64,000 nt of DNA from Pyropia yezoensis (GCA_009829735.1 CM020620.1:5634299-5698298); one strand, 5' to 3'. Positions 18,853 to 29,259 are shown, counted from the stretch's first letter. A program made the numbers and translations. The notes: generated by a model from the sequence alone, not told the origin.

Positions 18853-21747
18853 TCACGTTGAGGGAGGGCTGTTAGGGTCTATCTCGTTCCGGGCACAGTA
18901 CGCCCGGACCTTCTCAGCGGGAAGGTCCTCCACATACTCCCACGTATCATCCTTGGCCTTGTAGCCAAACCAACGCACCCTCAACATGAGGCGGTCAGTA
19001 TCCTCATCCCAACCGTGGTCGATGAACTTGTCGAACACGTACTCCTGCGGGCCCTGTTTGGTCGCAGGCAGCGAGGGGAGGCGCCACGCTTTCAACGCAC
19101 GCGCCCAAGCTGGGTCGCCTGCAGGCGGTGGTGCAACTTTCACCACGTCCTGTCCGTTGACTGTGCGGACCCCATCGTCACTTTCGATGGTGAAGCGCCG
19201 CCCGTCGGTACGAAGGACCTGGTACGGCCCCTTCCTCTGGAATACCAACTTACCCCTAGTTGGGGTGTGTGAGTGAACCAGTACCCAGTCACCCTGCTCG
19301 GGGACATGCTCAGCATTGCGCACCCTTTTGTCAAAGGTACGCTTGTAGCGCTTTTGTGCTTTGTCCATCTCAGCCCTGACTTTAGGGATGAGGCTTTCAA
19401 GCCTAGCAGCGAACTCTGCCTTACTCTCAGTAGGAGTAGGCGTACTGCCACCATCCTCCCTAGTTGGGAGCGGCCGCCGCACAGCAATAGACCGCACGCG
19501 ACGGGGGGTCACAAAAGCGAGGGGTACTTCCCCGGTAGATGAGTGAACCTGCGAATTGTAGGCAGTGGTAAGGATAGAAATGTATTGGTCCCACGTCTTC
19601 ACGTGCTCACTCACATAGTGGCGCAGCTGCCTAACAATAGTTTTGTTGAAGCGCTCCACCTGCCCATTAGTTTGTGGGTGGTAGGGGGTGGCATAGTTTG
19701 CCTTAACCCCCAACATATTCAGCACTCCCTGAAACAGTACAGACGCAAATTGCGGTCCATTGTCCGATAGTGTACTATCCGGAATGCCATACGCGGCAAC
19801 CCAGTGATCTAGGAAGGCTGACACGACCGACATGGCCGTGATCTCTGCCAGTGGTATCGCTCGCGTAAGTTTCGTGAAGCGGTCACAGATGACCAGGAGG
19901 TACTGGTTGCCCTCCTTGGTCACAGGCAGTGGCCCAAGGATGTCCATCGCCAACGCGGCGAAGGGCTCCTTGGCCGGGAACAATAGCGTAGCCGTAGTAG
20001 GCCGCCGTTCCATCAAACGGTTCTGTGCACAACTTGTGCAGGCAGCCACCCAACTGTAGATGTCCATCACCATGGACGGCCAGTAGTACCTGGTCCTCAG
20101 GGTCTGGTACAGTTTACTAGACCCCAGGTGTCCACCCGTGGGAGCGTTGTGCTCCCTCTCAAGGATACTGTCCTTGAGGGATGCGGGGACGACAAGTTGT
20201 TCGGTCCCCTGGAATACCCCCCTCCTCATGAGGAGGCCATCGTCTCCCAGAAAGAACCGCGTCTCCGCCACTGTATCCAGTGTATCCCTCTGCGACTTGC
20301 AGAAGGGATCCTCGGCCTGGGCCTTCACCACTTCGTCCAGGGACAGGGGCAAGTACTTCTTGTTCCCTGGCGCCTCGGGGTCCAACGCCTGACCCGAGCG
20401 CGTGACTACCCCCACGATGGGAATGTCCTCATCGACTGGGGTGGTGTCCAGCCCCTCGGTAGGTACCCGAGAGAGGCCGTCGGCAAGGGCATGTTGCCTG
20501 CCCGGTCGGTACTCAATATCAAAGTTGAAGGGTGCAAGTCGCACCCTCCACCGGTTGAGACGAGTGTTCGTGCAGTCCGTCTTGAAAATGAACTGCAACG
20601 CGCGGTGGTCACAGCGGATGAGGAACTTCTCACCCTCTAGGTAGTGACGAAGTGACGTCACCGCCCACACCACTGCGAGTCCTTCCAACTCGGTGACTCC
20701 GTAGTTCTTCTCGGCCGAGTTCAGTCCCTTGCTGAAGTATCCCACCGGCAAGTACTCCTTTTCCGGCTGCTGCTGAAGCAACACACAACCAAGTTGGTCG
20801 TAGCTAGCGTCCACATCCAGGATGTAGTGGCCTCCCAACCTGGGAACTGCCAGGATAGGGGGCTTCAGCAGAAGGTCCCGAAGAGTCTCAAAGGATTCCT
20901 GCTCCACCCGTCTTGGGGGAGGCAGGTTCTTCGGTAGCGTTGAGCTCACTAGCTCATTCAACGGCTTCGCCACCTTGGCGAAGCCCTTGGTGAAACGTCG
21001 GTACACGTTACACATCCCGAGGAAGCTCCTCATCTGGGTCTGGGTCCGGGGGTACTGAGCCTTGCGGATGGCTCTCAAGTTTTTCTCGTTGACACTGAGA
21101 CGCCCCGGACGGACAACATGTCCCAAGTATTCCACCTCTTGAGTGAAGAGGTGGCACTTACTCGCCTTCAGTGACACACCGGCGTCAGCAATTAGCTTGA
21201 ACACCTGGCCAAGATGGCCAATGTGTTCCTCCGGACTTCGGGAGAACACAATGATATCGTCTAGGTACACGAGACAGATCTGCCACCGTACTCCGGCCAG
21301 AATCATGTCCATAGCGCGCTGGAAAGTTGCCGGCGCGTTACACAGGCCAAACGGTAGTCGCTTGCACTGGTAGGTACCACAGTGACAGGTAAAGGTAGTT
21401 TTATGCCTGACCTCCGGGGCAATGGGAATTTGCCAGTACCCCGCGTTACAGTCCAGGGTAGAGAACACGTTTGCCTCCCCCAGAGAGTCCAGACAGTCAT
21501 CCATCCTAGGTAGGGGATAACTGTCCTTCACCGTGCTCTCGTTGAGCTTGCGGTAGTCGATACAGAACCGGGGGGTCCCATCAACTTTGGGGACGATAAC
21601 CACCGGACTCGCCCACTCGGCGTTACTGGCCTCGATCACATCGAGGGCCTCCATGCGAGCGACTTGCTCCTTAACGAGGGCCCTTGAACGGGGTCCTCCC
21701 CTATACGGTTGTTGGCGTATAGGGGGTGCACCGGGCTTCAACTCCAT
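18853..21747 (-). CDS. pol: RetA1 pol: reverse transcriptase, RNase H, integrase, chromodomain
   Basis: 964 codons from ATG 21747. RT: FCIDYRK (61-67), LPFGLCNAPATF, catalytic YLDD (161-164). RNase H: LDVDASYDQLGC and the TELEGLAVVWAV region. Integrase: HHCC zinc-binding module, then the D,D-35-E core (AMDILGPL, LSDNGPQF, TNGQVERF), a GPY/F-like region and a chromodomain-like end (WFGYKAKDDTWEYVEDLPAE). All catalytic residues that I can locate are intact. The preceding frame (protease) is in the same register and separated only by a TAA at the Gln-equivalent codon of the ATQHR-type linker, so the ATG at 21747 may not be the natural start. Makes cDNA from the element RNA and inserts it. Confidence 0.92.
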   Translation of the reverse strand: MELKPGAPPIRQQPYRGGPRSRALVKEQVARMEALDVIEASNAEWASPVVIVPKVDGTPRFCIDYRKLNESTVKDSYPLPRMDDCLDSLGEANVFSTLDCNAGYWQIPIAPEVRHKTTFTCHCGTYQCKRLPFGLCNAPATFQRAMDMILAGVRWQICLVYLDDIIVFSRSPEEHIGHLGQVFKLIADAGVSLKASKCHLFTQEVEYLGHVVRPGRLSVNEKNLRAIRKAQYPRTQTQMRSFLGMCNVYRRFTKGFAKVAKPLNELVSSTLPKNLPPPRRVEQESFETLRDLLLKPPILAVPRLGGHYILDVDASYDQLGCVLLQQQPEKEYLPVGYFSKGLNSAEKNYGVTELEGLAVVWAVTSLRHYLEGEKFLIRCDHRALQFIFKTDCTNTRLNRWRVRLAPFNFDIEYRPGRQHALADGLSRVPTEGLDTTPVDEDIPIVGVVTRSGQALDPEAPGNKKYLPLSLDEVVKAQAEDPFCKSQRDTLDTVAETRFFLGDDGLLMRRGVFQGTEQLVVPASLKDSILEREHNAPTGGHLGSSKLYQTLRTRYYWPSMVMDIYSWVAACTSCAQNRLMERRPTTATLLFPAKEPFAALAMDILGPLPVTKEGNQYLLVICDRFTKLTRAIPLAEITAMSVVSAFLDHWVAAYGIPDSTLSDNGPQFASVLFQGVLNMLGVKANYATPYHPQTNGQVERFNKTIVRQLRHYVSEHVKTWDQYISILTTAYNSQVHSSTGEVPLAFVTPRRVRSIAVRRPLPTREDGGSTPTPTESKAEFAARLESLIPKVRAEMDKAQKRYKRTFDKRVRNAEHVPEQGDWVLVHSHTPTRGKLVFQRKGPYQVLRTDGRRFTIESDDGVRTVNGQDVVKVAPPPAGDPAWARALKAWRLPSLPATKQGPQEYVFDKFIDHGWDEDTDRLMLRVRWFGYKAKDDTWEYVEDLPAEKVRAYCARNEIDPNSPPST

Positions 21748-21753
21748 CCGGTG

Positions 21754-22836
21754 TTAGGTAGCTCTCATGAGTCCCAATTGACCATCCCACAACTTGTGAT
21801 ATTTGTCCAAGAGGCGTTCAACTTGAACCCTCAACCTGGGTGGAACACCCTCCATGTTCACATGGGGCCGAGGAGAGGCGGCCGACTTGGCTTGACGCTT
21901 CTCCTTTCCGGACTTCGGGTCGCTACTTGCGCCCGCGTTGAGGGTGACCGCTATTACTGGTCCCTCGTGTTGGTCGATATAGCCGAACTTGGCTCCCGAC
22001 TTGAAGTACTTGGGCGACGAGCTCAGGTTCATCACCTGGATACTCCACGGGACTCCGGCTTTGGAGTCCATCGTGCCAAGGGCAACATGCACTTGGTGCT
22101 TGCGAGCAAGACGGGGGTTAGGGTGCACCAACCCGTTCCCCGTATAATCAGTTACAACATCCACGTGCGCCACCGAGTTGGGGGGCAACGTGACTTTACG
22201 GGCTAAACGCAGGGTAGCAGTAAACCCTTCCCTCACAGAGCAAACAGGCTTCGACTGTGAGACTGTCACAGGAGCCACAGACTTTCCCTTACCAAGGATG
22301 GGGATAGTCTCCCCATTCATCAACTTGACCCAGTACTCAGGGCCACAAATCAAAGGCACTTGTGTTACGACATAAGGGGTACCCAGAAGCAGGGGTACCG
22401 ATATAGTCTCAACGACACCATAGGTCACGTCGACCTCATGGGTCCCCAACCTAGTTGGTAGGGTCACAGCACCAACGATGGGAAGTACCCCACCATTGAT
22501 ATCAATCAGATGGTCAGCTTTAGACTTCCAGCGTTGGAGCTTCATCTCCTTTGGTAATAGCGACTTGCGTATCAAGGAGGCTCCTGACCCGGTATCAAGT
22601 ACGATACGGGCACAACAGGCGCGGCCGGGGGCAAGTTGCACCCGTCCAGCCACCTGGAAGTTCTCACCCGTCAACACCGCGATGACCCGACGTGGGTTGA
22701 CGTTCTTGGGGAGTCCTACCCGAGGTGGGCGGACCCCCTTAGGTCGCCGCAGTATCCGACACGGTTGATTCGTCCTTTTGGCCCACTTGGCCGAGGCTGC
22801 CGTTGTGAGCTTCGGACGTCCAGCTCCAACGGTCAT
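21754..22836 (-). CDS. RetA1 pol N-terminal part: aspartic protease and RT connector
   Basis: 360 codons. Retropepsin motif LDTGSGASLI at about residues 80-90 and the matching LLLGTPYV later, typical of a Ty3/gypsy protease that processes Gag and Pol. The C-terminal 150 residues are the linker leading to RT. It is in the -1 frame relative to gag; its ATG (22834-22836) overlaps the gag TGA. It ends at TAA just where related elements read ATQHRI or ATLHRI; the same frame continues into RT. RetA2 has the identical stop. Confidence 0.88.
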   Translation of the reverse strand: MTVGAGRPKLTTAASAKWAKRTNQPCRILRRPKGVRPPRVGLPKNVNPRRVIAVLTGENFQVAGRVQLAPGRACCARIVLDTGSGASLIRKSLLPKEMKLQRWKSKADHLIDINGGVLPIVGAVTLPTRLGTHEVDVTYGVVETISVPLLLGTPYVVTQVPLICGPEYWVKLMNGETIPILGKGKSVAPVTVSQSKPVCSVREGFTATLRLARKVTLPPNSVAHVDVVTDYTGNGLVHPNPRLARKHQVHVALGTMDSKAGVPWSIQVMNLSSSPKYFKSGAKFGYIDQHEGPVIAVTLNAGASSDPKSGKEKRQAKSAASPRPHVNMEGVPPRLRVQVERLLDKYHKLWDGQLGLMRAT

Positions 22837-22845
22837 TCGTTTCCC
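22800..22845 (-). promoter_or_regulatory. Candidate -1 ribosomal frameshift signal, gag/pol of RetA1
   Basis: Slippery heptamer GGGAAAC (22839-22845) in the correct zero frame (gcG GGA AAC), spacer GAATGA (22833-22838, containing the gag stop), then a stem-loop at 22800-22832: CCGTTG pairs with CAACGG and GAGCT with AGCTC, with one bulged A and a 10-nt loop containing the self-complementary GGACGTCC. A -1 slip enters the protease frame exactly. Heptamer, spacing and stem all fit the known rule. Confidence 0.8.
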
Positions 22846-24778
22846 GCCGACTTGGCGTCCGAATCTGAGGGCGGAGGGGAAGACGACGAGTCCGAGGACG
22901 ACGTGTCCGCCTCCTCCGCCGAGGGTGTGGCGACCGCCACCACTGGTCGAGACCCACCCTCGCGGCGTGAACGTACTTTGTTCGTAGCCGACTTCTTACT
23001 CGCATTCCTAACAAGTTGTTGGATGCGTTTACTCAACTTGGGGCAGTCATATGCCCAGTGTCCATCGGAGTTGCAGTTCCAACACCGATTGTCAGTTCCC
23101 GGAGGGGTCTTCCCAACTGGGGAAGACGACGAGGTACCTTGGGAAGTTCCCACGGCAGCTACCACCCTCTCTTTGCGGATTCGGCGTGCCTCTCGCAACT
23201 CTCTGGCCTGGCGCGCCTCCTCCCGTTCCTTGGCCATCTCGGCTCGACGCTCCTGGCGTTGTTCCTCCCGCAACTTGCGGTAGGCCTCGCCTCTGCGGTA
23301 GGCGAACCATCCAACTCGGCCAGGGTCGCCCGGGTAGTGTTATGCTCCCGGGTCTCCATCCGGACTGACGCATGGAGTCCTTCCACAAACCGACTCTTCA
23401 CCACAGCTTGTGGATGAAGAAACCCACAAAGATTGTTGAGCTTACGGACTCGCTCCGCAAAGGACAACTCGCCCTCCGCCTCTTCCTGATGGGCTTGCGT
23501 GAACTCCTCGACTTGAAAAGCCAACGCCGCTTCATCAACCATGGCCCTCAACAACCAGTTGACGAGCTCCAAATAGGACGTCACCTCCCCAGCGCCTCCA
23601 CTTGATGAGCTGGGCATGACGGGCATAAGTTCTGTCCGCAGGTCTCCCTTCGTAAACTCCTGCAGCATGTAAAAAGCCATGCCCTCACGTATGGCATTGT
23701 CGTCACAGGCTTTGGTGAAACGACGTAGGAACTCAAAGACACGGAGGGGGGGAGTTCCGTCCCACTCCGCTTTGTGCCCAAAAGAATGAAGTGCATTCTT
23801 CTTGGCACGGCCCATGGCTCGGGCCTGGTCAGGACCATACGCCACCGACTTGTTGTGGAGGGCGTAGGTCTCACAATCAAATATCCTCTGGTAGACCGGG
23901 TTGGCTACCTGGATCTTGGGCGGCACCTCACGTTGAGGGAACAGCCGCTGTGGCACTGGGGTAAGTTGACCCTCAGTGCCCATAGTCTGGCGCGGCGCGC
24001 TTGGTGTGCCCGTCGGCACTTCCGGGGGAAACTCCCACATGAAGGGCGTACGCCCCACCGAGTATGGTGTGGCTCCCTCGTTGGGAGTCACAGGTGTCGC
24101 CCCCAGTTCGGGGCGACCCGAGATAGGCTTGAGGAGGGATTCCCCCTGCGCCTGCGGGCTCGAAAGCCCCGATCCGGTCTGGACATTAAGGCCATTTGGC
24201 AAACTCGCCACAATCTGATTCAGAATAGTATTCGTCATCGTGACCACCAGGTCCGGCAAAGTCTGCCGCAACACATTCGTCGCCTCCCGACGGACAGTTT
24301 CCGCGAGGAGTGGATTGACGACTCCAGTTGAGTCTCGGTCCGCCTCCGGGAGTCCACCTGAGGGGTAACCACGTTCCTCAGGGGTCTCAACCGGGGGCAT
24401 GGGCGCAAGCCCATCGCCGACCAACGGAGGTCCGCCGTCCTCCGAAAGCCTAGTTGGCGACGGCTCCATGCCAAAGTTGGCTCCAACCCGAGTGGAACCC
24501 GCGGGGACAGTCCTCACCCCTTGGGACGTTCCCGTTGAGTATACCACGCGGTGGCCAGACTTCGGCCCACCCACATCAGAAGTGTCACCCGAGTGAACTC
24601 CCGACTGAGTCGGGGTGGCCTGTTGCCCGCCCGCACTTCCAGTCCTGCTGGCTTGAGGGACCTCTAGTCCCTCTGCGACCCCAGGTAAACCCACCTGTGT
24701 CTCACCAGTATTCAAAGGCACTGAAGTACGTGCGTCACCCGTGTACTCCCCGGACGACGGGGGGTCCGAGCTAGCCAT
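22833..24778 (-). pseudogene. gag: RetA1 gag, broken by a one-base frameshift
   Basis: Starts at ATG 24778 (MASSDPPSSG). The N-terminal 230 residues are Gly/Pro/Thr-rich and probably disordered. The capsid-like helical domain follows (about 300-470; motifs FEFLRRFTKACDDNAI, FAERVRKLNNLCGF). Near 23308 one base is missing relative to RetA3, sending the frame into an Arg-rich dead end that stops at 23159. The true C-terminus lies in the neighbouring frame (22833-23307) with a CCHC zinc knuckle (CWNCNSDGHWAYDC), a Ser/Asp-rich tail and the end GNE-stop. Gag would package the element RNA in virus-like particles. The frameshift should abolish Gag-Pol made from this copy. Confidence 0.88.
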
Positions 24779-24877
24779 GTTGGCTAACGATCCGTATGAC
24801 ACGGTCCAAGTCCTCCGTTCCTCTGAGACAGAGGGCCCCCTACACCCGGGTGCACCCGGAGGTAAAGTTTACCCCTG

Positions 24878-24895
24878 TCCCCTGCTGCTCCACCA
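24878..24895 (-). promoter_or_regulatory. Primer-binding site of RetA1
   Basis: Minus strand TGGTGGAGCAGCAGGGGA, two bases after the 5' LTR. It starts with TGG, complementary to a tRNA CCA end. The complement can fold as a tRNA 3' end: acceptor CTGCTCC plus discriminator A plus CCA, preceded by a T-stem strand CCCTG. The same 18 bases occur in RetA3, RetB and RetC1. The tRNA was not identified. Confidence 0.8.
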
Positions 24896-24897
24896 AA

Positions 24898-25367
24898 TGT
24901 GGCAAAAACCACTCGCACACACGGCACCCAAGTTGGGGCGGTGTACAAGGGCTGCCTCCCGTGTCGGGGGAACCGGAAGAAGTGCAAGTCGCACACACTC
25001 TGTCCCTGTTGTGGGGCGAACCCCCCACTGACAAACAAGAAGATGGTGTGTGGTCCAACAGTTTCTTGGTCGGGACGGGGACGCAGGGCCAAGCCCCGCT
25101 GTCCCTCCCCTTATCCCCCCAGGGTCCACTCAGAATCTCGCCACTCAGAGTCTCCCACCCCGGCACCTGCCCACCGGGCCACACGAAAATTCAAGACGAT
25201 AAATGCAGAAAACCCTCAAATCCAAGTTGGATTTACTACTAAGCTAACTATCCCAAACTTAGGGAATACGGACCCAAATGCAGGGGGAGGAACGGATCAG
25301 GCTAGTGGCCTGCCGCCCCTTGCATGGCACGTGTTGCCTCCCCTACCTGGGGGTCAATACTGCCACA
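24898..25367 (-). repeat. 5' LTR of RetA1
   Basis: 470 bp with TGTGGCA/TGCCACA ends. Partner of 16017-16485. Its position next to the primer-binding site marks it as the 5' LTR, which should carry the sense promoter. Confidence 0.93.
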
Positions 25368-28024
25368 AGCGCACGCGCCCAAGCTGGGTCGCCTGCAGGA
25401 GGTGGTTCAACTTTGACCACGTCCTGTCCGTTTACTGTGCGGACCCCATCGTCACTTTCGATGGTGCACCGCCGCCCATCAGTACGAAGGACCTGGTACG
25501 GCCCCTTCCTCTGGAATACCAACTTACCCCTAGTTGGGGTGTTTGAGTGAACCAGTACCCAGTCACCCTGCTCGGGGACATGCTCAGCATTGCGCACCCT
25601 TTTGTCAAAGGTACGCTTGTAGCGCTTTTGTGCTTTGTCCATCTCAGCCCTGACTTTAGGGATGAGGCTTTCAAGCCTAGCAGCGAACTCTGCCTTACTC
25701 TCAGTAGGAGTAGGCGTACTGCCACCATCCTCCCTAGTTGGGAGCGGCCGCCGCACAGCAATAGACCGCACGCGACGGGAGGTCACAAAAGCGAGGGGTA
25801 CTTCCCCGGTAGATGAGTGAACCTGCGAATTGTAGGCAGTGGTAAGGATAGAAATGTATTGGTCCCACGTCTTCACGTGCTCACTCACATAGTGGCGCAG
25901 CTGCCTAACAATAGTTTTGTTGAAGCGCTCCACCTGCCCATTAGTTCGTGGGTGCTAGGGGGTGGCATAGTTTGCCTTAACCCCCAACATATCCAGCACT
26001 CCCTGAAACAGTACGGACGCAAATTGCGGTCCATTGTCCGATAGTGTACTGTTCGGGATGCCATGCGCGGCAACCCAGTGATCTACGAAGGCTGACACGA
26101 CCGACGTGGCCATGATCTTTGCCAGAGGGATCGCTCGCGTAAGCGTCGTGAAGCGATCGCAGATGACCAGGAGGTACTGGTTGCCCTCCTTGGTCACTGG
26201 CAGGGGCTCAATGATGTCCAGTGCCAACGAGGCGAAGGGCTCCTTGGCCGGGAACAGTAACATAGCCGTAGTAGGCCGCCGTTCCCTCAGACGGTTCTGC
26301 GCACAACTTGTGCAGGCAGCCACCCAACTGTAGATGTCCACCACTATGGACGGCCAGTAGTACCTGGTCCTGAGGGTCTCGTACAGTTTACTAGACCCCA
26401 GGTGTCCACCTGTGGGAGCGTTGTGCTCCCTCTCAAGAATACTGTCCTTGACGGATGCGGGGACGACAAGTTGTTCGGTCCCCTGGATTACCCCCATCCT
26501 CAAGAGGAGGCCATCGTCTCCGATGAAGAACCGCGTCTCTGCCACCGTATCCAGTGTATACCTCTGCGACTTGCAGAAGGGATCCTCGGCCTGGGCCTTC
26601 ACCACCTCGTCCAGGGACAGGGGCAAGTACTTCTTGTTCCCTGGCGCCTCGGGGTCTAACGACTGACCCGAGGGCGTGACCACCCCCACGATGGGGATGT
26701 CCTCATCGAATGAGTTTGTGTCCAGCCCCTCGGTAGGTACCCGAGAAAGGCCGTCGGCAAGGGCATGTTGCCTGCCAGGTCGGTACGCAATATCAAAGTT
26801 GAAGGGTGCCAGTCGCACCCTTCACCTGTTGAGGCGGGTGTTCGTGCAATCCGTCTTGAAAATGAACTGCAACGCGCGGTGGTCACAGCGGATGAGGAAC
26901 TTCTCACCCTCTAGGTAGTGACGAAGTGACGTCACCGCCCACACCACCACTGCGAGTCCTTCCAACTCGGTGACTCCGTAGTTCTTCTCGGCCGAGTTCA
27001 GTCCCTTGCTGAAGTATCCCACCGGCAAGTACTCCTTTTCCGGCTGCTGCTGAAGCAACACACAACCAAGTTGGTCGTAGCTAGCATCCACATCCAGGAT
27101 GTAGTGGCCTCCCAACCTGGAAATAGCCAGAATAGGGGGCTTTAGCAGTAGGTCCCGAAGAGTCTCAAATTATTCCTGCTCCACTCGACTTGGGGGAGGC
27201 ACGTTCTTCGGTAGCGTTGAGCTAAGTAGCTCATTCAGCGGCTTCGCCACCTTGGCGAAGCCCTTGGTGAAACGTCGGTACACGTTACACATCCCGAGGA
27301 AGCTCTCCATCTGGGTCTGGGTCCGGGGGTACTGAGCCGTACGGATGGCCCTCAAGTTTTTCTCGTTGACACTGAGGCGCCCCGGACGGACAACATGTCC
27401 CAAGTATTCCACCTCTTGAGTAAAGAGGTGGCACTTACTCGCCATCAGTGACACACCGGCGTCAGCAATTAGCTTGAACACCTGGCCAAGATGGCCCATG
27501 TGCTCCTCCGGACTTCGGGAGAACACAATGATATCGTCTAGGTACACGAGACAGATCTGCCACTCTACTCCGGCCAGAATCATGTCCATAGCGCGCTGGA
27601 AAGTTGCCGGCGCGTTGCAAAGTCCAAACGGTAGTCGCTTGCACTGGTAGGTACCACAGTGACAGGTAAAGGTAGTTTTATGCCTGACCTCCGGGGCAAT
27701 GGGAATTTGCCAGTACCCCGCGTTACAGTCCAGGGTAGAGAACACGTTTGCCTCCCCCAGAGAGTCCAGACAGTCGTCCATCCTAGGTAGGGAATAACTG
27801 TCCTTCACCGTGCTCTCGTTGTGCTTACGGTAGTCGATACAAAACCGTGGGGTCCCATGAACTTTGGGGACAATAACCACCGGACTCGTCCACTCGGCGT
27901 TGCTGGCCTCGATCACATCGAGGGCCTCCATGCGAGCGACTTGCTGCTTAACAAGGGTCCTTGAACGGGGTCCTCCCCTATACGGTTGTTGGCGTATAGG
28001 GGGTGCACCGGGCTTCAACTCCAT
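25368..28024 (-). pseudogene. RetA2 pol (RT/RNase H/integrase), decayed
   Basis: Same protein as RetA1 pol, resuming where RetA1 split it. RT with YLDD is present (27170-28024 part). Nonsense codons relative to RetA1: near 27170 (Ser codon to TAA), at 26819-26821 (Trp to TGA), near 25955 (Tyr to TAG, in the HPQTNG region). There is one extra GTG codon in the RNase H region. The codon before the RT start (28025-28030 region) has the TAA shared with RetA1. Begins with the second AGCGC target copy (25368-25372). Confidence 0.9.
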
Positions 28025-28030
28025 CCGGTG

Positions 28031-29113
28031 TTAGGTAGCTCTCATGAGTCCCAATTGACCATCCCACAACTTGTGATATTTGTCCAAGAGGCGTTCAACT
28101 TGAACCCTCAACCTGGGTGGAACATTCTCCATGATCACGTGGGGTCGAGGAGAAACGGCCGTCTTGGCTTGGTGCTTCTCCTTTCCGGACTTCGGGTCGC
28201 TACTCGCGCCCGCATTGAGGGTGACCGCTACTACTGGTCCCTCATGATGGTCGATATAGCCGAACTTGGCTCCCGACTTGAAGTACTTGGGCGACGAGCT
28301 CAGGTTCATCACCTGGATACTCCACGGGACTCCGGCTTTGGAGTCCATCGTGCCAAGGGCAACATGCACTTGGTGCTTGCGAGCAAGACGGGGGTTAGGG
28401 TGCACCAACCCGTTCCCCGTAAAATTAGATACAACGTCAACGTGCGCCACCGAGTTGGGGGGCAACGTGACTTTACGGGCTAAACGCAGGGTAGCAGTAA
28501 ACCCTTCCCTCACAGAGCAAACAGGCTTCGACTGTGAGACTGTCACAGGAGCCACAGACTTTCCCTTACCAAGGATGGGGATGGTCTCCCCATTCATCAA
28601 CTTGACCCAATACTCAGGGCCACAAATCAAAGGCGCTTGTGTTACAACATAAGGGGTACCCAGAAGCCGAGGTACCGATTTATTCTCGACTACTCCATAG
28701 GTTACGTCGACCTCATGGGTCCCCAACCTAGTTGGTAGGGTCACGGCACCAACAATGGGAAGTACCCCACCATTGATGTCGATCAGATGGTCAGCTTTAG
28801 ACTTCCAGCGTTGGAGCTTCATCTTCTTTGGTAATAGCGACTTGCGTATCAAGGAGGCTCCTGACCCAGTATGAAATACGATACGGGCACAACAAGCACG
28901 GCCGGGGGCTAGTTGCACCCGTCCAGCCACCTGGAAGTTCTTGCCCGTCAGCACCGCGATGACCCGACGTGGGTTGACGTTCTTGGGGAGTCCTACCCGA
29001 GGTGGGCGGACTCCCTTAGGTCGCCGCAGTATCCGGCAGGGTTGGTTCGTCCTCTTGACCAACTTGGCCGAGGCTGCCGTTGTGAGCTTCGGACGGCCAG
29101 CTCCAACGGTCAT
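28031..29113 (-). pseudogene. RetA2 protease region, active-site Asp lost
   Basis: Collinear with the RetA1 360-codon frame and still open, but the retropepsin motif reads FHTGSG where RetA1 has LDTGSG, so the catalytic Asp is His. Ends at the same TAA as RetA1. The reading frame appears to extend upstream to 29557 only because it runs into gag, host flank and LTR sequence by chance. Confidence 0.88.
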
Positions 29114-29122
29114 TCGTTTCCC
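29077..29122 (-). promoter_or_regulatory. Candidate -1 frameshift signal in RetA2
   Basis: GGGAAAC (29116-29122), 6-nt spacer and stem-loop (29077-29109) as in RetA1. Both stems are unchanged; the visible difference lies in the loop (GGACGTCC is GGCCGTCC here, minus strand). Confidence 0.75.
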
Positions 29123-29250
29123 GCCGACTTGGCGTCTCAATCCGAGTGCGAAGGGAAGGACGACGATTCCGAGGACGACGTGTCCGTCCCCTCCGCCGAG
29201 GGTGTGGCGACCGCCACTAACGGTCGAGGTCCACCCTCGCGGCGTGAACG
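29110..29250 (-). pseudogene. Remnant of RetA2 gag C-terminus
   Basis: Only the final 46 codons of gag survive (Ser/Asp-rich tail). At 29250 family-A homology ends abruptly; nine unmatched bases (29251-29259) lead into the 202-bp host segment. The zinc knuckle, capsid and N-terminus of gag and the primer-binding site are missing. Confidence 0.85.
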
Positions 29251-29259
29251 GCCTTCTTT

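Larger units (their letters stand above)
16017..25367 (-). mobile_element. RetA1: near-complete Ty3/gypsy element (9351 bp)
   Basis: Minus-strand order: 5' LTR 25367-24898, primer-binding site, gag, protease, RT/RNase H/integrase, convergent antisense ORF, polypurine tract, 3' LTR 16485-16017. Target duplication AGCGC. The two LTRs differ at roughly eight of 470 positions by eye, so the insertion is not very recent. Defects: one-base loss in gag near 23308, and a TAA between protease and RT that is shared with RetA2. Otherwise about 4 kb of pol is open. Confidence 0.93.
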
